From NCBI GenBank assembly GCA_964476185.1, contig CAYYZO010000107.1, positions 1-12,476 on the forward strand: a DNA stretch of 12,476 bases. The letters run 5' to 3'. Under the pieces are notes generated by a model that worked only from the letters and a program-made list of their open reading frames with translations, was not told where the DNA came from and made no database searches. This document shows, piece by piece, positions 1 through 7,259 of the stretch. Each line of letters begins with the position of its first letter. The stretch's first letter is position 1. The position numbers and the translations under genes are program-made. This DNA is from DATNBU01 sp964476185. Lineage in GTDB: Bacteria; Desulfobacterota; Binatia; UBA1149; CAITLU01.

Positions 1-300
1 GGCTCGAGCGCATCGGACGCTGACTCTTTGGGCACGCGAGTGCCGTCCGTACGGGCAGCGCGTGTCGTCGCGACGCCGCGCGCCGGCGTCCCCCGTGCCG
101 CTGCTGCCGCTCTTGTGAGCAGAACCTCGGGCTCGAGGGCTTCGGGGAGTCGTTCTCCGCTGTTCGGCGCACTGCGTCGAGAATGGCAGCATCCTTGCAT
201 GGGTGGGCGCAGCGCATCGACGACGCCATCGCAGCGACGACCAGCGGCGCATGTCGCGCCCGCCAGCCGCGCGACGGCCGTCGAAGCCGGGGAGGGTGAA
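1..300. other. Window-edge stretch without a confident gene
   Basis: The frame that leads into the 301 gene is open all the way to the window edge, but its translation before 301 is Arg/Ala/Ser/Pro-rich, has only a TTG (28) as an early start and resembles no domain. Another frame closes at 21-23 (TGA) after LERIGR, which could be the last residues of a gene lying to the left. A short open frame 183-299 ends just before the 301 start, but its translation becomes an Arg-rich tail and I do not call it. No terminator or promoter could be recognised with any confidence. Confidence 0.5.
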
Positions 301-594
301 ATGGAGAACCGCAACGACGCCGTGAAGATGATGGTGATGCTGTCGCCCGACGGCACGGTGCTCAGCGCCAAGGGGTCCGACGCCGAGGAGTTCGGCGCGA
401 TGGCCGCGTACGCGACGCAACTCGCGCAACTCGTCGGCGACGACCTCGGACTCGACGGCTTCCGCGAGATGGACTGCGAGTTCAAGCGGGGACGCTGCGT
501 GATCTACTTCGACGAGGGCGGCAATACCGTCGGCGTGCGGCCGCGGCCGGAACTGCCCATGGCCAGGGTGCGCGAGATCCTCGGGTTCGTTTGA
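301..594 (+). CDS. Small Roadblock/LC7-like protein
   Basis: This is a 97-residue cytosolic protein with no signal peptide or membrane segment. It opens with a short strand and turn (MMVMLSPDGTVLSAKG), has a central helix (about residues 38-52), then strands through CVIYFDEGG and a final helix (MARVREILGFV). That order fits a compact Roadblock/LC7 fold, a family whose members often bind small Ras-like GTPases (the MglB type). The match is by pattern only and the protein is divergent. The ATG at 301 is preferred over upstream codons in the same open frame because GGAGG (291-295) lies five bases before it and the upstream translation is low-complexity. It lies 49 bp before a second Roadblock-type gene on the same strand, so the two are probably co-transcribed and may pair as a heterodimer (inference). 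No GTPase gene is in the window. Confidence 0.65.
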   Translation: MENRNDAVKMMVMLSPDGTVLSAKGSDAEEFGAMAAYATQLAQLVGDDLGLDGFREMDCEFKRGRCVIYFDEGGNTVGVRPRPELPMARVREILGFV

Positions 595-643
595 TCCTTT
601 CGTTCGTTGCCGGGCGGCCGGACGCCGCCGAAGGAATCCTGCG

Positions 644-1153
644 ATGAGCGAAACCATTCACAAGGCGCTCGTGGCGCTCAAGGACGTGCAGGGCATCGAG
701 GGAAGCTTCCTGCTGAACGCCGACGGAGCGCTGCTCGCGATGGAGATGCCCTCCCTCTACGACGCGGCCCTGTTCAAGGACGTCGGTCCGCGGATCGAAC
801 GACTCGCCGAGAGCTTCTCGTCGTTCGGCGACGAGTTCGAAAGCTGCGTGATCCGGTTCTCGGACCACCTGCTGTGCGTCAAGCAGTTCGCCAAGGGCGG
901 CGCGCTCTGCATCCTGACGAACGCGACGGTGAACCTGCCGGCGCTCAAGATGGCGATCAACCTGACCCACCGGCGCCTGGCCCCGGAGATCGCGGGCGCG
1001 AAGCCGCTGGCGATTGCCGCTGCGGCCGCCGGACCGGACGTCGTGGCCGCCGCTGCGACGACGCCCGCGGCGCCTCCGCCGAACGGCCAGACGATTGCGC
1101 TGCACGAACACCGGACGCCGCGCTTCTACCGGGGACATCCGGTCGAGGACTAG
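644..1153 (+). CDS. Roadblock/LC7 domain protein with Ala/Pro-rich tail
   Basis: A 169-residue cytosolic protein. Residues about 1-118 fit the Roadblock/LC7 pattern: an N-terminal helix (MSETIHKALVALKDV), a strand-turn-strand (SFLLNADGALLAME), a middle helix, paired strands (CVIRFSDHLLCVKQF and GALCILT) and a long helix (PALKMAINLTHRRLAPEI). Known members regulate small GTPases or polarity systems as dimers; the partner here is unknown. The tail (about 119-169) is rich in Ala and Pro and ends in a polar, charged segment, possibly a docking peptide. The ATG at 644 has a GAAGGA-like ribosome site (GAAGGAATCC just upstream) at usable spacing. It follows the smaller Roadblock-like gene by 49 bp and ends in a 36-bp gap before a convergent gene. 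Family assignment is fairly firm; role is open. Confidence 0.75.
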   Translation: MSETIHKALVALKDVQGIEGSFLLNADGALLAMEMPSLYDAALFKDVGPRIERLAESFSSFGDEFESCVIRFSDHLLCVKQFAKGGALCILTNATVNLPALKMAINLTHRRLAPEIAGAKPLAIAAAAAGPDVVAAAATTPAAPPPNGQTIALHEHRTPRFYRGHPVED

Positions 1154-1163
1154 CAGGGGCCGG

Positions 1164-1179
1164 GCCGCTCGCGAGCGGC
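1164..1179. terminator. 16-bp perfect palindrome between convergent genes
   Basis: GCCGCTCGCGAGCGGC is perfectly self-complementary and lies inside the 36-bp gap between the stop of the second Roadblock gene (1153) and the stop of the DUF3617-like gene (1190). As RNA it could fold from either strand into a 6-bp GC stem with a CGCG loop. The position suggests a bidirectional terminator or transcription-collision barrier. There is no T-run on either side, so a canonical intrinsic terminator is not shown, and a protein-binding site is an alternative. Confidence 0.45.
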
Positions 1180-1189
1180 AGGCGGCCTG

Positions 1190-1618
1190 TCAGCGGCAGG
1201 CGCCGAGGCGGCGTCCCCGGAAGTTGCCGGTGACCGGCACTTCGAACGCGCCGGCCGTCATCGACAGGTCGAGGGAGCCCTGCACGGCGGATCCGTTCGT
1301 GCGAAGCGAGCCGGTGCCGCTCATCGGGCCGGCCGGCGTCTGGCAGCTCATCTTCCAGGTGGCCGACCTGCCCGTGACGACCGCGTCGGAGACGCGACAG
1401 CGCTCGAGGCGCGCCATCACCATTTCCGGGGTGATGCGGCGCTCGCGCACGCAGGTGCGGTGGGAGGCCGCGTCGAGTTCGCCGCCGAACGGGTCGGTCA
1501 TCGTGGAACGGAACTCCCACAGCCCCGGCTCGACCTCGAGCGCAGGCGAAGGCGCCGGCTCGGCCGCCGTCGCGGCCAGCACGAGCGCGGCGAGGATGAG
1601 CACGGGCAAGCGACGCAT
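1190..1618 (-). CDS. Secreted DUF3617-like protein
   Basis: A 142-residue exported protein. Residues 1-19 form a signal peptide (MRR, then LPVLILAALVLAATAA). The mature part begins with the EPGLWEF motif typical of DUF3617, a family of small periplasmic proteins of unknown function, and continues with Thr/Ser-rich strands. Four cysteines in the mature protein (in RTCVRE, LERCRV, WKMSCQT and the terminal GACR) could make two disulphides, again like the family. The ATG at 1618 is chosen because it gives a clean signal peptide; a start 12 residues upstream (1654) would put a polar MDAHADGG stretch before it. The ribosome site is weak. It is divergent from the M23 peptidase across 231 bp and convergent with the Roadblock pair. 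No substrate can be inferred. Confidence 0.8.
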   Translation of the reverse strand: MRRLPVLILAALVLAATAAEPAPSPALEVEPGLWEFRSTMTDPFGGELDAASHRTCVRERRITPEMVMARLERCRVSDAVVTGRSATWKMSCQTPAGPMSGTGSLRTNGSAVQGSLDLSMTAGAFEVPVTGNFRGRRLGACR

Positions 1619-1814
1619 CGCCCGAGCGTACCCGCCGTCGGCGTGCGCGTCCACATCGGGGCTTTCTCCTCGGCCGCTCCTGATCGGAACGACCGTCGTG
1701 CGCAGCGCGTGCCGGTTCGCCGCGCTCCCGCGGCGTACGTCGCGACGACGCTTCGTTCCGACGCGGGCAGGCGCCGGCGCTGTGCTTCTTTCCGCGAATG
1801 CGCAGGGGCGGGAG

Positions 1815-1842
1815 TTGAAGTTCGCTCCGGCGCCCGAATAGT
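1815..1842 (+). promoter_or_regulatory. Possible promoter giving a leaderless M23 mRNA
   Basis: TTGAAG (1815-1820), a 16-bp spacer and AATAGT (1837-1842) each match four of six bases of the sigma-70 -35 and -10 consensus. Transcription from it would begin at about the A of the ATG at 1850, giving a leaderless message. This would explain why no Shine-Dalgarno sequence is visible before that ATG. It is a visual match only and GC-rich DNA yields such matches by chance. Confidence 0.25.
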
Positions 1843-1849
1843 GCTCCGC

Positions 1850-2878
1850 ATGGCATCACGCGCTTCCGCTCCGACCGCTCTCTACGTCCTGCTGGCCTGC
1901 TCGATCGGCCTCAACGTCGTCCAGTTCTTCGCCGGCGGTTCCTCCGGCGAATCGCAGGATGCGACCGTCTCGCCGGCTACGCAGGAGTCCGACGGGGACG
2001 ACGCGCTCGCCGAAGGCGTCGAGGGCGTGGAGGGCGAGGGTGCAGCGGCTGCTGCCGGCGCCGGCGTCGACGCCCCCGCGCCCGCCGCCGTTGCCGAGGG
2101 CGACTGGATCGCGCTCGGCGGCCCCGTGAACCAGTCGCTCGCCCGCACGTTCCAGGGACTCGCCGGTGCCGATGGCGACGCACTCGTCAGCGTCTACACG
2201 CGGCTGTTCGTCTGGGACCTCGACATGCGCCGCGACCTGCTGGCCGGCGACTCCGTCGCCGTCGTCTGGCGCAAGGCCCCCGACGGCCTGCCCGAGGTCG
2301 CGGCCGGCCGCCTGCGGTCGAAGAAACTCGGGCGCGTCCTCGAGGCATACCGCTGGCAGGCCCCGGGCGACCAGTTCGCCAGCTACTGGCACCTGGACGG
2401 GAGCGAGGCGCCGCTTCGCCTGAAGGACGGTCCGCTTCGCAACTACGAACAGATCACGAGCCTGCTCAAGGACCGCCCGACCCACAAAGGCATGGACTTC
2501 AAGACCCCGGTCGGGACCGAGGTCGTCTCGCCGAAGCCCGGCACCGTGACGCGCGTGAACTGGAACTGGGGCGCCAACGGAAACTGTATTGAAATCAGGT
2601 ACGAAGACGGCGTTCTCGCGAAATTCCTTCACCTCAGTGAGAACCGCGTGAAGGAGGGGGACCGCGTCACCGCCGGGCAGGTCGTCGCGCTCAGCGGCAA
2701 CACCGGCCACTCGACGGCGCCGCACCTGCACTACCAACTCGACCGCGGCGACAAGACCGTCGACCCGCTCGACTACCACGGCACCGAGAGACGCTCGCTG
2801 ACGCCCGAGCAGACCGCCGCGATGAAGCGCGACGTGGCCGGCTGGCAGACGTCGCTGGAATCGGCGGACTCGCAGTAG
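1850..2878 (+). CDS. Membrane-anchored M23 (LytM) peptidase, MepM/OapA-like
   Basis: A 342-residue envelope protein, probably a peptidoglycan endopeptidase. Residues about 10-29 form an N-terminal hydrophobic segment (LYVLLACSIGLNVVQFF) that looks like a membrane anchor. A lipobox reading (LLAC, Cys17) is possible, but the hydrophobic run continues past the Cys. Residues about 30-80 are an acidic Ala/Gly/Pro linker. Residues about 84-195 match the domain before the catalytic part in MepM/OapA-type proteins (DLDMRRDLLAGDSVAVVWR). The M23 domain (about 200-318) has every expected zinc-site element: H212-xxx-D216 in HKGMDF, H261 in FLHLS, and H292-L-H294 in PHLHYQ. It therefore looks active, probably cleaving cross-links between stem peptides. 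ATG 1850 has no clear ribosome site; GTG 1841 in frame is an alternative. It ends 48 bp from the convergent giant repeat gene. Confidence 0.9.
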   Translation: MASRASAPTALYVLLACSIGLNVVQFFAGGSSGESQDATVSPATQESDGDDALAEGVEGVEGEGAAAAAGAGVDAPAPAAVAEGDWIALGGPVNQSLARTFQGLAGADGDALVSVYTRLFVWDLDMRRDLLAGDSVAVVWRKAPDGLPEVAAGRLRSKKLGRVLEAYRWQAPGDQFASYWHLDGSEAPLRLKDGPLRNYEQITSLLKDRPTHKGMDFKTPVGTEVVSPKPGTVTRVNWNWGANGNCIEIRYEDGVLAKFLHLSENRVKEGDRVTAGQVVALSGNTGHSTAPHLHYQLDRGDKTVDPLDYHGTERRSLTPEQTAAMKRDVAGWQTSLESADSQ

Positions 2879-2926
2879 GCGACCCGGCGGCCCGGCCGGA
2901 GGCGGACCCGGGGTCTCGGCCCGCGA

Positions 2927-5900
2927 TCAGCAGGCGCAGAGCAGTTCGATGGCGAGGCCGACCGCGCGGCGCAGCACCAGCAGCGCGTCGGCGGCGGTGA
3001 CGCCGCCGGCGCCGTTGACGTCGCAGACGCAGGCGATGCCGTCGCACTGCGTGCCCCCGACCGCCGACCGGAGCACGGCCAGCGCATCGGCTGCCGTCAG
3101 GCTGCCGTTGCCGTTCGCGTCCCCGCACGCGAGCGACGCCAGGGTCGTCGTGGTCGTCAACGACGGGCAGTTCGGGATCGGGGTGTAGGAGCAGAGGACC
3201 CCGGAGGCGTTGCAGGCGTCCTGCGTGCAGTCGTCGCCGTCGTCGCAGCGGACGACCGAGTCGCTGCCGCAGGCGCCGCTGCCGTCGCAGGCGTCGTCGA
3301 TCGTGCAGCGATCGGCGTCGCTGCACGCGGAGCCTGCCGGGTCGTTCGCCGTGCAGCCATCGACACTCTCGTCACAGGATTCGGCGCAGTCCGCGTCGCC
3401 GTCGCCGCCGCTGCAGGGATCGCCGGCGTGCTGCGAACACGCGCCCGCCAGGCACGTGTCGGACCCGTTGCAGTAGGCGCCGTCGCTGCAGGCGGAGCCG
3501 TTCGGGTCGGCCGCGGTGCAGGCGTTGGCGGCCTCGCTGCACGTCTCCGCGCAGTTCGCGTCGCCGTCGGGGCCGGGGCAGGGGGAGCCCAGGTGCACCG
3601 TGCACGCTCCGGCCGAGCAGCGGTCGCTCCCGTTGCAGAACACGCCGTCGTCGCAGGCAGAGTCGTCGGGGTCGGCGGCGGCGCAGGACTCGCCCTGTTC
3701 GCTGCACGACTCGGAGCAGTTCGCGTCGCCGTCCGCGCCGGCGCACGGGTCGCCATCGTGCTGCGAGCAGGCGCCGGCGAAGCAGGCGTCCGCGCCGTTG
3801 CAGAAGAGCCCGTCGTCGCAGGTCGAACCGTCCGGATCGGCGGCGTTGCACGCGTCGGTCGTCTCGCTGCACGACTCCGAGCAGTGGCTGTCCCCGTCGG
3901 CTCCCGGGCAGGGATTGCCCGCGTGACCGGAGCAGGCGCCGGCCGCGCAGGTATCGGCGCCGTTGCAGAACAGCCCGTCGTTGCAGGCGGAGCCGTTCGC
4001 GTCCGGCGCGTTGCACGCATCGGACGCTTCGCTGCACGACTCGGCGCAGTTCGCGTCGCCGTCGGCTCCCGGACAGGGGTTGCCCGCGTGCACGCTGCAC
4101 TGCCCGCCGGAGCAGGTGTCGGCGCCGTTGCAGAAGAGGCCGTCGCTGCACGCCGCCCCGCTGCCGTCGTAGGCCGTGCAGGTCTTGCCGGCCTCGTCGC
4201 ACGATTCGTTGCAGTCGGCGTCGGCGTCCGCGCCTGCGCAGGGGCTGCCGAGGTGCACGCTGCACGTTCCGCCGGAGCAGCGGTCGGCGCCGTTGCAGAA
4301 GATGCCGTCGTCGCAGGGAGTTCCCTCGGGGTCGGCCCCGCTGCAGCCGCTGGCGCTGTCGCTGCACGATTCCATGCAGTTGCCGTCGCCGTCGGCTCCG
4401 GGGCAGGGGTTGCCGCTGTGACCGGTGCAGCCTCCGGCCTGGCAGGTGTCGGTCCCGTTGCAGGCGAGGCCGTCGTTGCAGGCCGAACCGTTGGGGTCCG
4501 CGGCCGTGCAGGCGTCGGAGGTCTCGTTGCACGACTCCGCGCAGTTGCCGTCGCCGTCGGCGCCCTGGCAGGGGTTGCCGGCGTGCGTCGCGCACTGGCC
4601 GGCCTGGCAGGTGTCGGCGCCGTTGCAGAACACGCCGTCGTTGCAGGGCGCGCCGTTGCCGTCGGCCGCCGTGCACGTGTCGCCCGCTTCGTTGCAGGAC
4701 TCGGAGCAGTTGCCGTCGCCGTCGGCGCCGGGGCAGGGATTCCCGGCGTGCGTGCTGCACTGGCCTGCCTGGCAGGTGTCGGCTCCGTTGCAGAACAGTC
4801 CGTCGTTGCAGGCGCTGCCGTTCGGGTCGGCGGCCGTGCAGGCATCGGCGGTCTCGTTGCACGATTCCGTGCAGTTGCCGTCGCCGTCGGCGCCCGGGCA
4901 GGGATTTCCGGCGTGCGTGCTGCACTGGCCGGCCTGGCAGGAGTCGGCGCCGTTGCAGAACAGCCCGTCGTTGCACACGCTGCCGTTCGGGTCGGCGGTC
5001 GTGCAGGCATCCGTCGCTTCGTTGCACGACTCGGCGCAGTTCGCGTCGCCGTCGGCTCCGGGGCACGGGTTTCCGGCGTGCGCGCTGCACACGCCGCCTG
5101 CGCACGTATCGGCGCCGTTGCAGAACACGCCGTCGTTACAGGCGCTTCCGTCCGGGTCAGCGGCCGTGCAGGCGTCGGCGGCTTCGTTGCAGGACTCGGC
5201 GCAGTTCGCGTCGCCGTCGGCTCCGGCGCACGGGCCTGCGGCGTGCGCGCTGCAAGCGCCGGCCGAGCAGGAGTCGGCTCCGTTGCAGAACAGGCCGTCG
5301 TTGCAGGGGCTGCCGTCCGGGTCGGCGGCGGTGCAGGCGTCGGCGGCTTCGTTGCACGACTCGGCGCAGTTCGCGTCGCCGTCTGTGCCGGCGCACGGGC
5401 TTCCGGCGTGCGCACTGCACAGGCCGCCGGCGCACGTGTCGGCGCCGTTGCAGAACACCGCGTCGTTGCACGCGCTGCCGTTCGGATCGGCCGCGCTGCA
5501 GGTGTCGCTGGCCTCGTCGCAGGATTCCGCGCAGTTGCTGTCGCCGTCGGCGCCCGGGCACGGATTGCCCGCGTGGTTGCCGCACTGGCCGGCCTGGCAG
5601 GTGTCGGCGCCGTTGCAGAACACGGCGTCGTTGCAGGGCGAGCCGTTCGGGTCGGCTGCCGTGCAGGTGTCGCTCGTCTCGTTGCACGACTCCGCGCAGT
5701 TCCCGTCGCCGTCGGCGCCGGCGCAGGGATTGCCGGCATGGACGGAGCAGGTCCCGTTCAGGCAGAAGTCGGCGCCGTTGCAGAACACGCCGTCGTTGCA
5801 GGGCGACCCCGCCGCGTCGGCGGCGCCGCAGGAGTCGGTTCCTTCGTTGCAGGACTCCGCGCAGTTGCCGTCGCCGTCGGGGCCGGGGCACGGGGCGTTG

Positions 5901-7030
5901 ACGTGGATGCTGCACACGCCCGCCGAGCAGGCGTCCGTGCCGTTGCAGAACAGTCCGTCGTCGCAGGCGGAACCGAGCGGGTCGTTGCGCGAGCAGTCGT
6001 TGCGGTCCTCGCTGCAACTTTCGCTGCAATCGGAGTCCCCGTCGACGCCGGTGCAGGGGCTGCCTTCGTGCACCTTGCACTCCCCGGCGAGGCACTTGTC
6101 CGCTCCGTTGCAGAACTTCGCGTCGTCGCAGGCAATCCCGTCGGGGTCGGGCAGCGCGCACGCGTCGGCGGCTTCGCTGCAGCGCTCGTCGCAGTCGTGG
6201 TCGCCGTCCGGTCCCGGGCACGGGTCCCCGGCGTGAAGCACGCACAGGCCTTCGTCGCACCGGTCCGCGCCGTTGCAGAACAGTCCGTCGTTGCAGGCGC
6301 TCGACGGGTCGTCGGGGAACGTGCACCCGGGAGCGGAGTCGCTGCAGCTCTCGGAGCAGTCCTCGTCGCCGTCGGCGCCTGGGCAAGGCTGCAGGGAATG
6401 CCCGGCGCACGCGCCGTCCAGGCACGAGTCGGCGCCGTCGCAGGCGCGTCCGTTGTCGCAGGCCGAGCCGTCGGCGACGCTCGTGCACGACGACGTGCAG
6501 CAGTCGCCGTCGGCGACGTTGCCGTCGTCGCACTCTTCGAGGAGCTCGAGGACGTCGTTGCCGCACGTCGTCTCGACGAACTCCACCGTCAGCCAGTACT
6601 CGCGCACGGCCTGGCCCTGGTACCCGGCGACGAGGATCTCGTACGAGCCCGGTTCTTCGAGGCGCACGGCGACTCTCGAGCACTGTCCCGGGCCGGAGTC
6701 GTCGTCCGTCGCGAGCACGACTCCGTCGCGCTCGAGGCGCATCAGCGTGTCGCCGCTGCAGAACCCGATGCCGTTGCTGGTTTCGGCGACGAGGACGGCG
6801 GGCGAGGCGAGGTCGAACTGGAAGAGGTCGTACTGGTTCGTCTGGAAGCCGCCGACGTAGCGGCCGCCGCCGGTCACGTCCACGCCCGGATCGATGGTCG
6901 TCGTCGGCGGGATGAAGGTCGTCGTGGTCGTGGAGGTCGATCCGGACTGGGCGGCCGCCGCGGCGGCAACACCGAGCATCGCCGCGGTCGCCAGCCACGC
7001 GAGCGCCGTCTTCGTCCTTCTCCCCCTCAT
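2927..7030 (-). CDS. Giant secreted Cys-rich tandem-repeat protein with dockerin-like C-terminus
   Basis: A 1,367-residue exported protein of unknown function. In order: signal peptide (1-28, ending AAAAAAQS); Thr-run linker (31-46); a beta domain (about 54-152) resembling the bacterial pre-peptidase C-terminal (PPC) type; a short Cys-rich element with EECDDGN (about 156-182) like myxobacterial Cys-rich repeats; nineteen 55-residue repeats (185-1229); a divergent twentieth unit (1230-1288); a second Thr run; and two dockerin-like EF-hand repeats (D1304-A-N-G-N-G and D1327-V-N-G-A-G, each followed by TAADAL and an LR-AVG helix). The ATG at 7030 is well supported: AGGAGG lies nine bases upstream (7040-7045) and the signal peptide follows at once; the open frame further upstream is Arg/Pro-rich. 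It is divergent from the PanE-family gene (229 bp) and convergent with the M23 peptidase. It may be a rigid surface stalk, adhesin or metal-binding scaffold (inference). Confidence 0.85.
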   Translation of the reverse strand: MRGRRTKTALAWLATAAMLGVAAAAAAQSGSTSTTTTTFIPPTTTIDPGVDVTGGGRYVGGFQTNQYDLFQFDLASPAVLVAETSNGIGFCSGDTLMRLERDGVVLATDDDSGPGQCSRVAVRLEEPGSYEILVAGYQGQAVREYWLTVEFVETTCGNDVLELLEECDDGNVADGDCCTSSCTSVADGSACDNGRACDGADSCLDGACAGHSLQPCPGADGDEDCSESCSDSAPGCTFPDDPSSACNDGLFCNGADRCDEGLCVLHAGDPCPGPDGDHDCDERCSEAADACALPDPDGIACDDAKFCNGADKCLAGECKVHEGSPCTGVDGDSDCSESCSEDRNDCSRNDPLGSACDDGLFCNGTDACSAGVCSIHVNAPCPGPDGDGNCAESCNEGTDSCGAADAAGSPCNDGVFCNGADFCLNGTCSVHAGNPCAGADGDGNCAESCNETSDTCTAADPNGSPCNDAVFCNGADTCQAGQCGNHAGNPCPGADGDSNCAESCDEASDTCSAADPNGSACNDAVFCNGADTCAGGLCSAHAGSPCAGTDGDANCAESCNEAADACTAADPDGSPCNDGLFCNGADSCSAGACSAHAAGPCAGADGDANCAESCNEAADACTAADPDGSACNDGVFCNGADTCAGGVCSAHAGNPCPGADGDANCAESCNEATDACTTADPNGSVCNDGLFCNGADSCQAGQCSTHAGNPCPGADGDGNCTESCNETADACTAADPNGSACNDGLFCNGADTCQAGQCSTHAGNPCPGADGDGNCSESCNEAGDTCTAADGNGAPCNDGVFCNGADTCQAGQCATHAGNPCQGADGDGNCAESCNETSDACTAADPNGSACNDGLACNGTDTCQAGGCTGHSGNPCPGADGDGNCMESCSDSASGCSGADPEGTPCDDGIFCNGADRCSGGTCSVHLGSPCAGADADADCNESCDEAGKTCTAYDGSGAACSDGLFCNGADTCSGGQCSVHAGNPCPGADGDANCAESCSEASDACNAPDANGSACNDGLFCNGADTCAAGACSGHAGNPCPGADGDSHCSESCSETTDACNAADPDGSTCDDGLFCNGADACFAGACSQHDGDPCAGADGDANCSESCSEQGESCAAADPDDSACDDGVFCNGSDRCSAGACTVHLGSPCPGPDGDANCAETCSEAANACTAADPNGSACSDGAYCNGSDTCLAGACSQHAGDPCSGGDGDADCAESCDESVDGCTANDPAGSACSDADRCTIDDACDGSGACGSDSVVRCDDGDDCTQDACNASGVLCSYTPIPNCPSLTTTTTLASLACGDANGNGSLTAADALAVLRSAVGGTQCDGIACVCDVNGAGGVTAADALLVLRRAVGLAIELLCAC
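3344..6478 (-). repeat. Nineteen-copy 165-bp tandem repeat, in frame
   Basis: The DNA between these positions is nineteen consecutive 165-bp units with no insertion or deletion; for example CGTTGCAG recurs at 3961 and 4126. Each unit encodes 55 residues. Cysteines sit at unit positions 7, 13, 19, 24, 32, 41, 45 and 52 in all nineteen, giving 152 cysteines. Also invariant are D17 (in CNGxDxC), H27 (C-x-x-H), D36-x-D38 and E43. Middle units (5-12 from the N-terminus) are very alike: units 10 and 11 agree at 49 of 55 residues, while units 2 and 3 agree at only 28. A twentieth unit just beyond has altered spacing. The lack of stops in several frames creates long spurious open frames on both strands. 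Confidence 0.95.
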
Positions 7031-7259
7031 CGGCCGGATCCTCCTACTCCGGGCGCCATGCAGTCGTAAGCGGCCGGCCCGCGGCGGAGGTCGGGAGCCG
7101 GCCGCGCGCCGCGAGGCTTCTCCCGCTCCGACGTCGAGTTGTCGCGGAGGTCGCGGGAGCGGTCGTGGCACGGCTCCGACCGTATCGGGGTCGCGATCAC
7201 GGCCGCGTCTGTTGCTTCGCGCGCCGGGCGGCGGTTTGCTGGCTCGTCTCGGGAATCCG

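Noticed and set aside
1460..1849. Upstream extension of the M23 peptidase frame by 130 codons
   Set aside because: The extension overlaps the DUF3617-like gene on the other strand, is Arg-rich, and would place the membrane segment far from the N-terminus.
3157..5739. Other long repeat-spanning frames on both strands (such as 3157-5739 and 3372-5105 minus, 4425-6236 plus)
   Set aside because: They have the same cause: periodic DNA without stops. Their products are Arg/Pro/Thr/Ala or Ser/Gln/Pro low-complexity with no start signals or domains.
3344..6478. CRISPR array, because of regularly spaced repeats
   Set aside because: The 165-bp period is a multiple of three and the whole unit is conserved as protein sequence. 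There are no short identical repeats separated by unique spacers.
3428..7069. A very long open frame on the plus strand, opposite the giant repeat gene (about 1,213 codons)
   Set aside because: It is an Ala/Val/Gly/Arg-rich mirror of the 165-bp repeat. The repeat unit simply has no stop in that frame. The minus-strand frame has a signal peptide, a ribosome site, conserved cysteines and recognisable end domains.
7211..7221. GTTGCTTCGCG before the PanE-family gene, shared with the hairpin at 12135-12145
   Set aside because: Eleven bases without the second arm is too little to call a second copy of the hairpin element.
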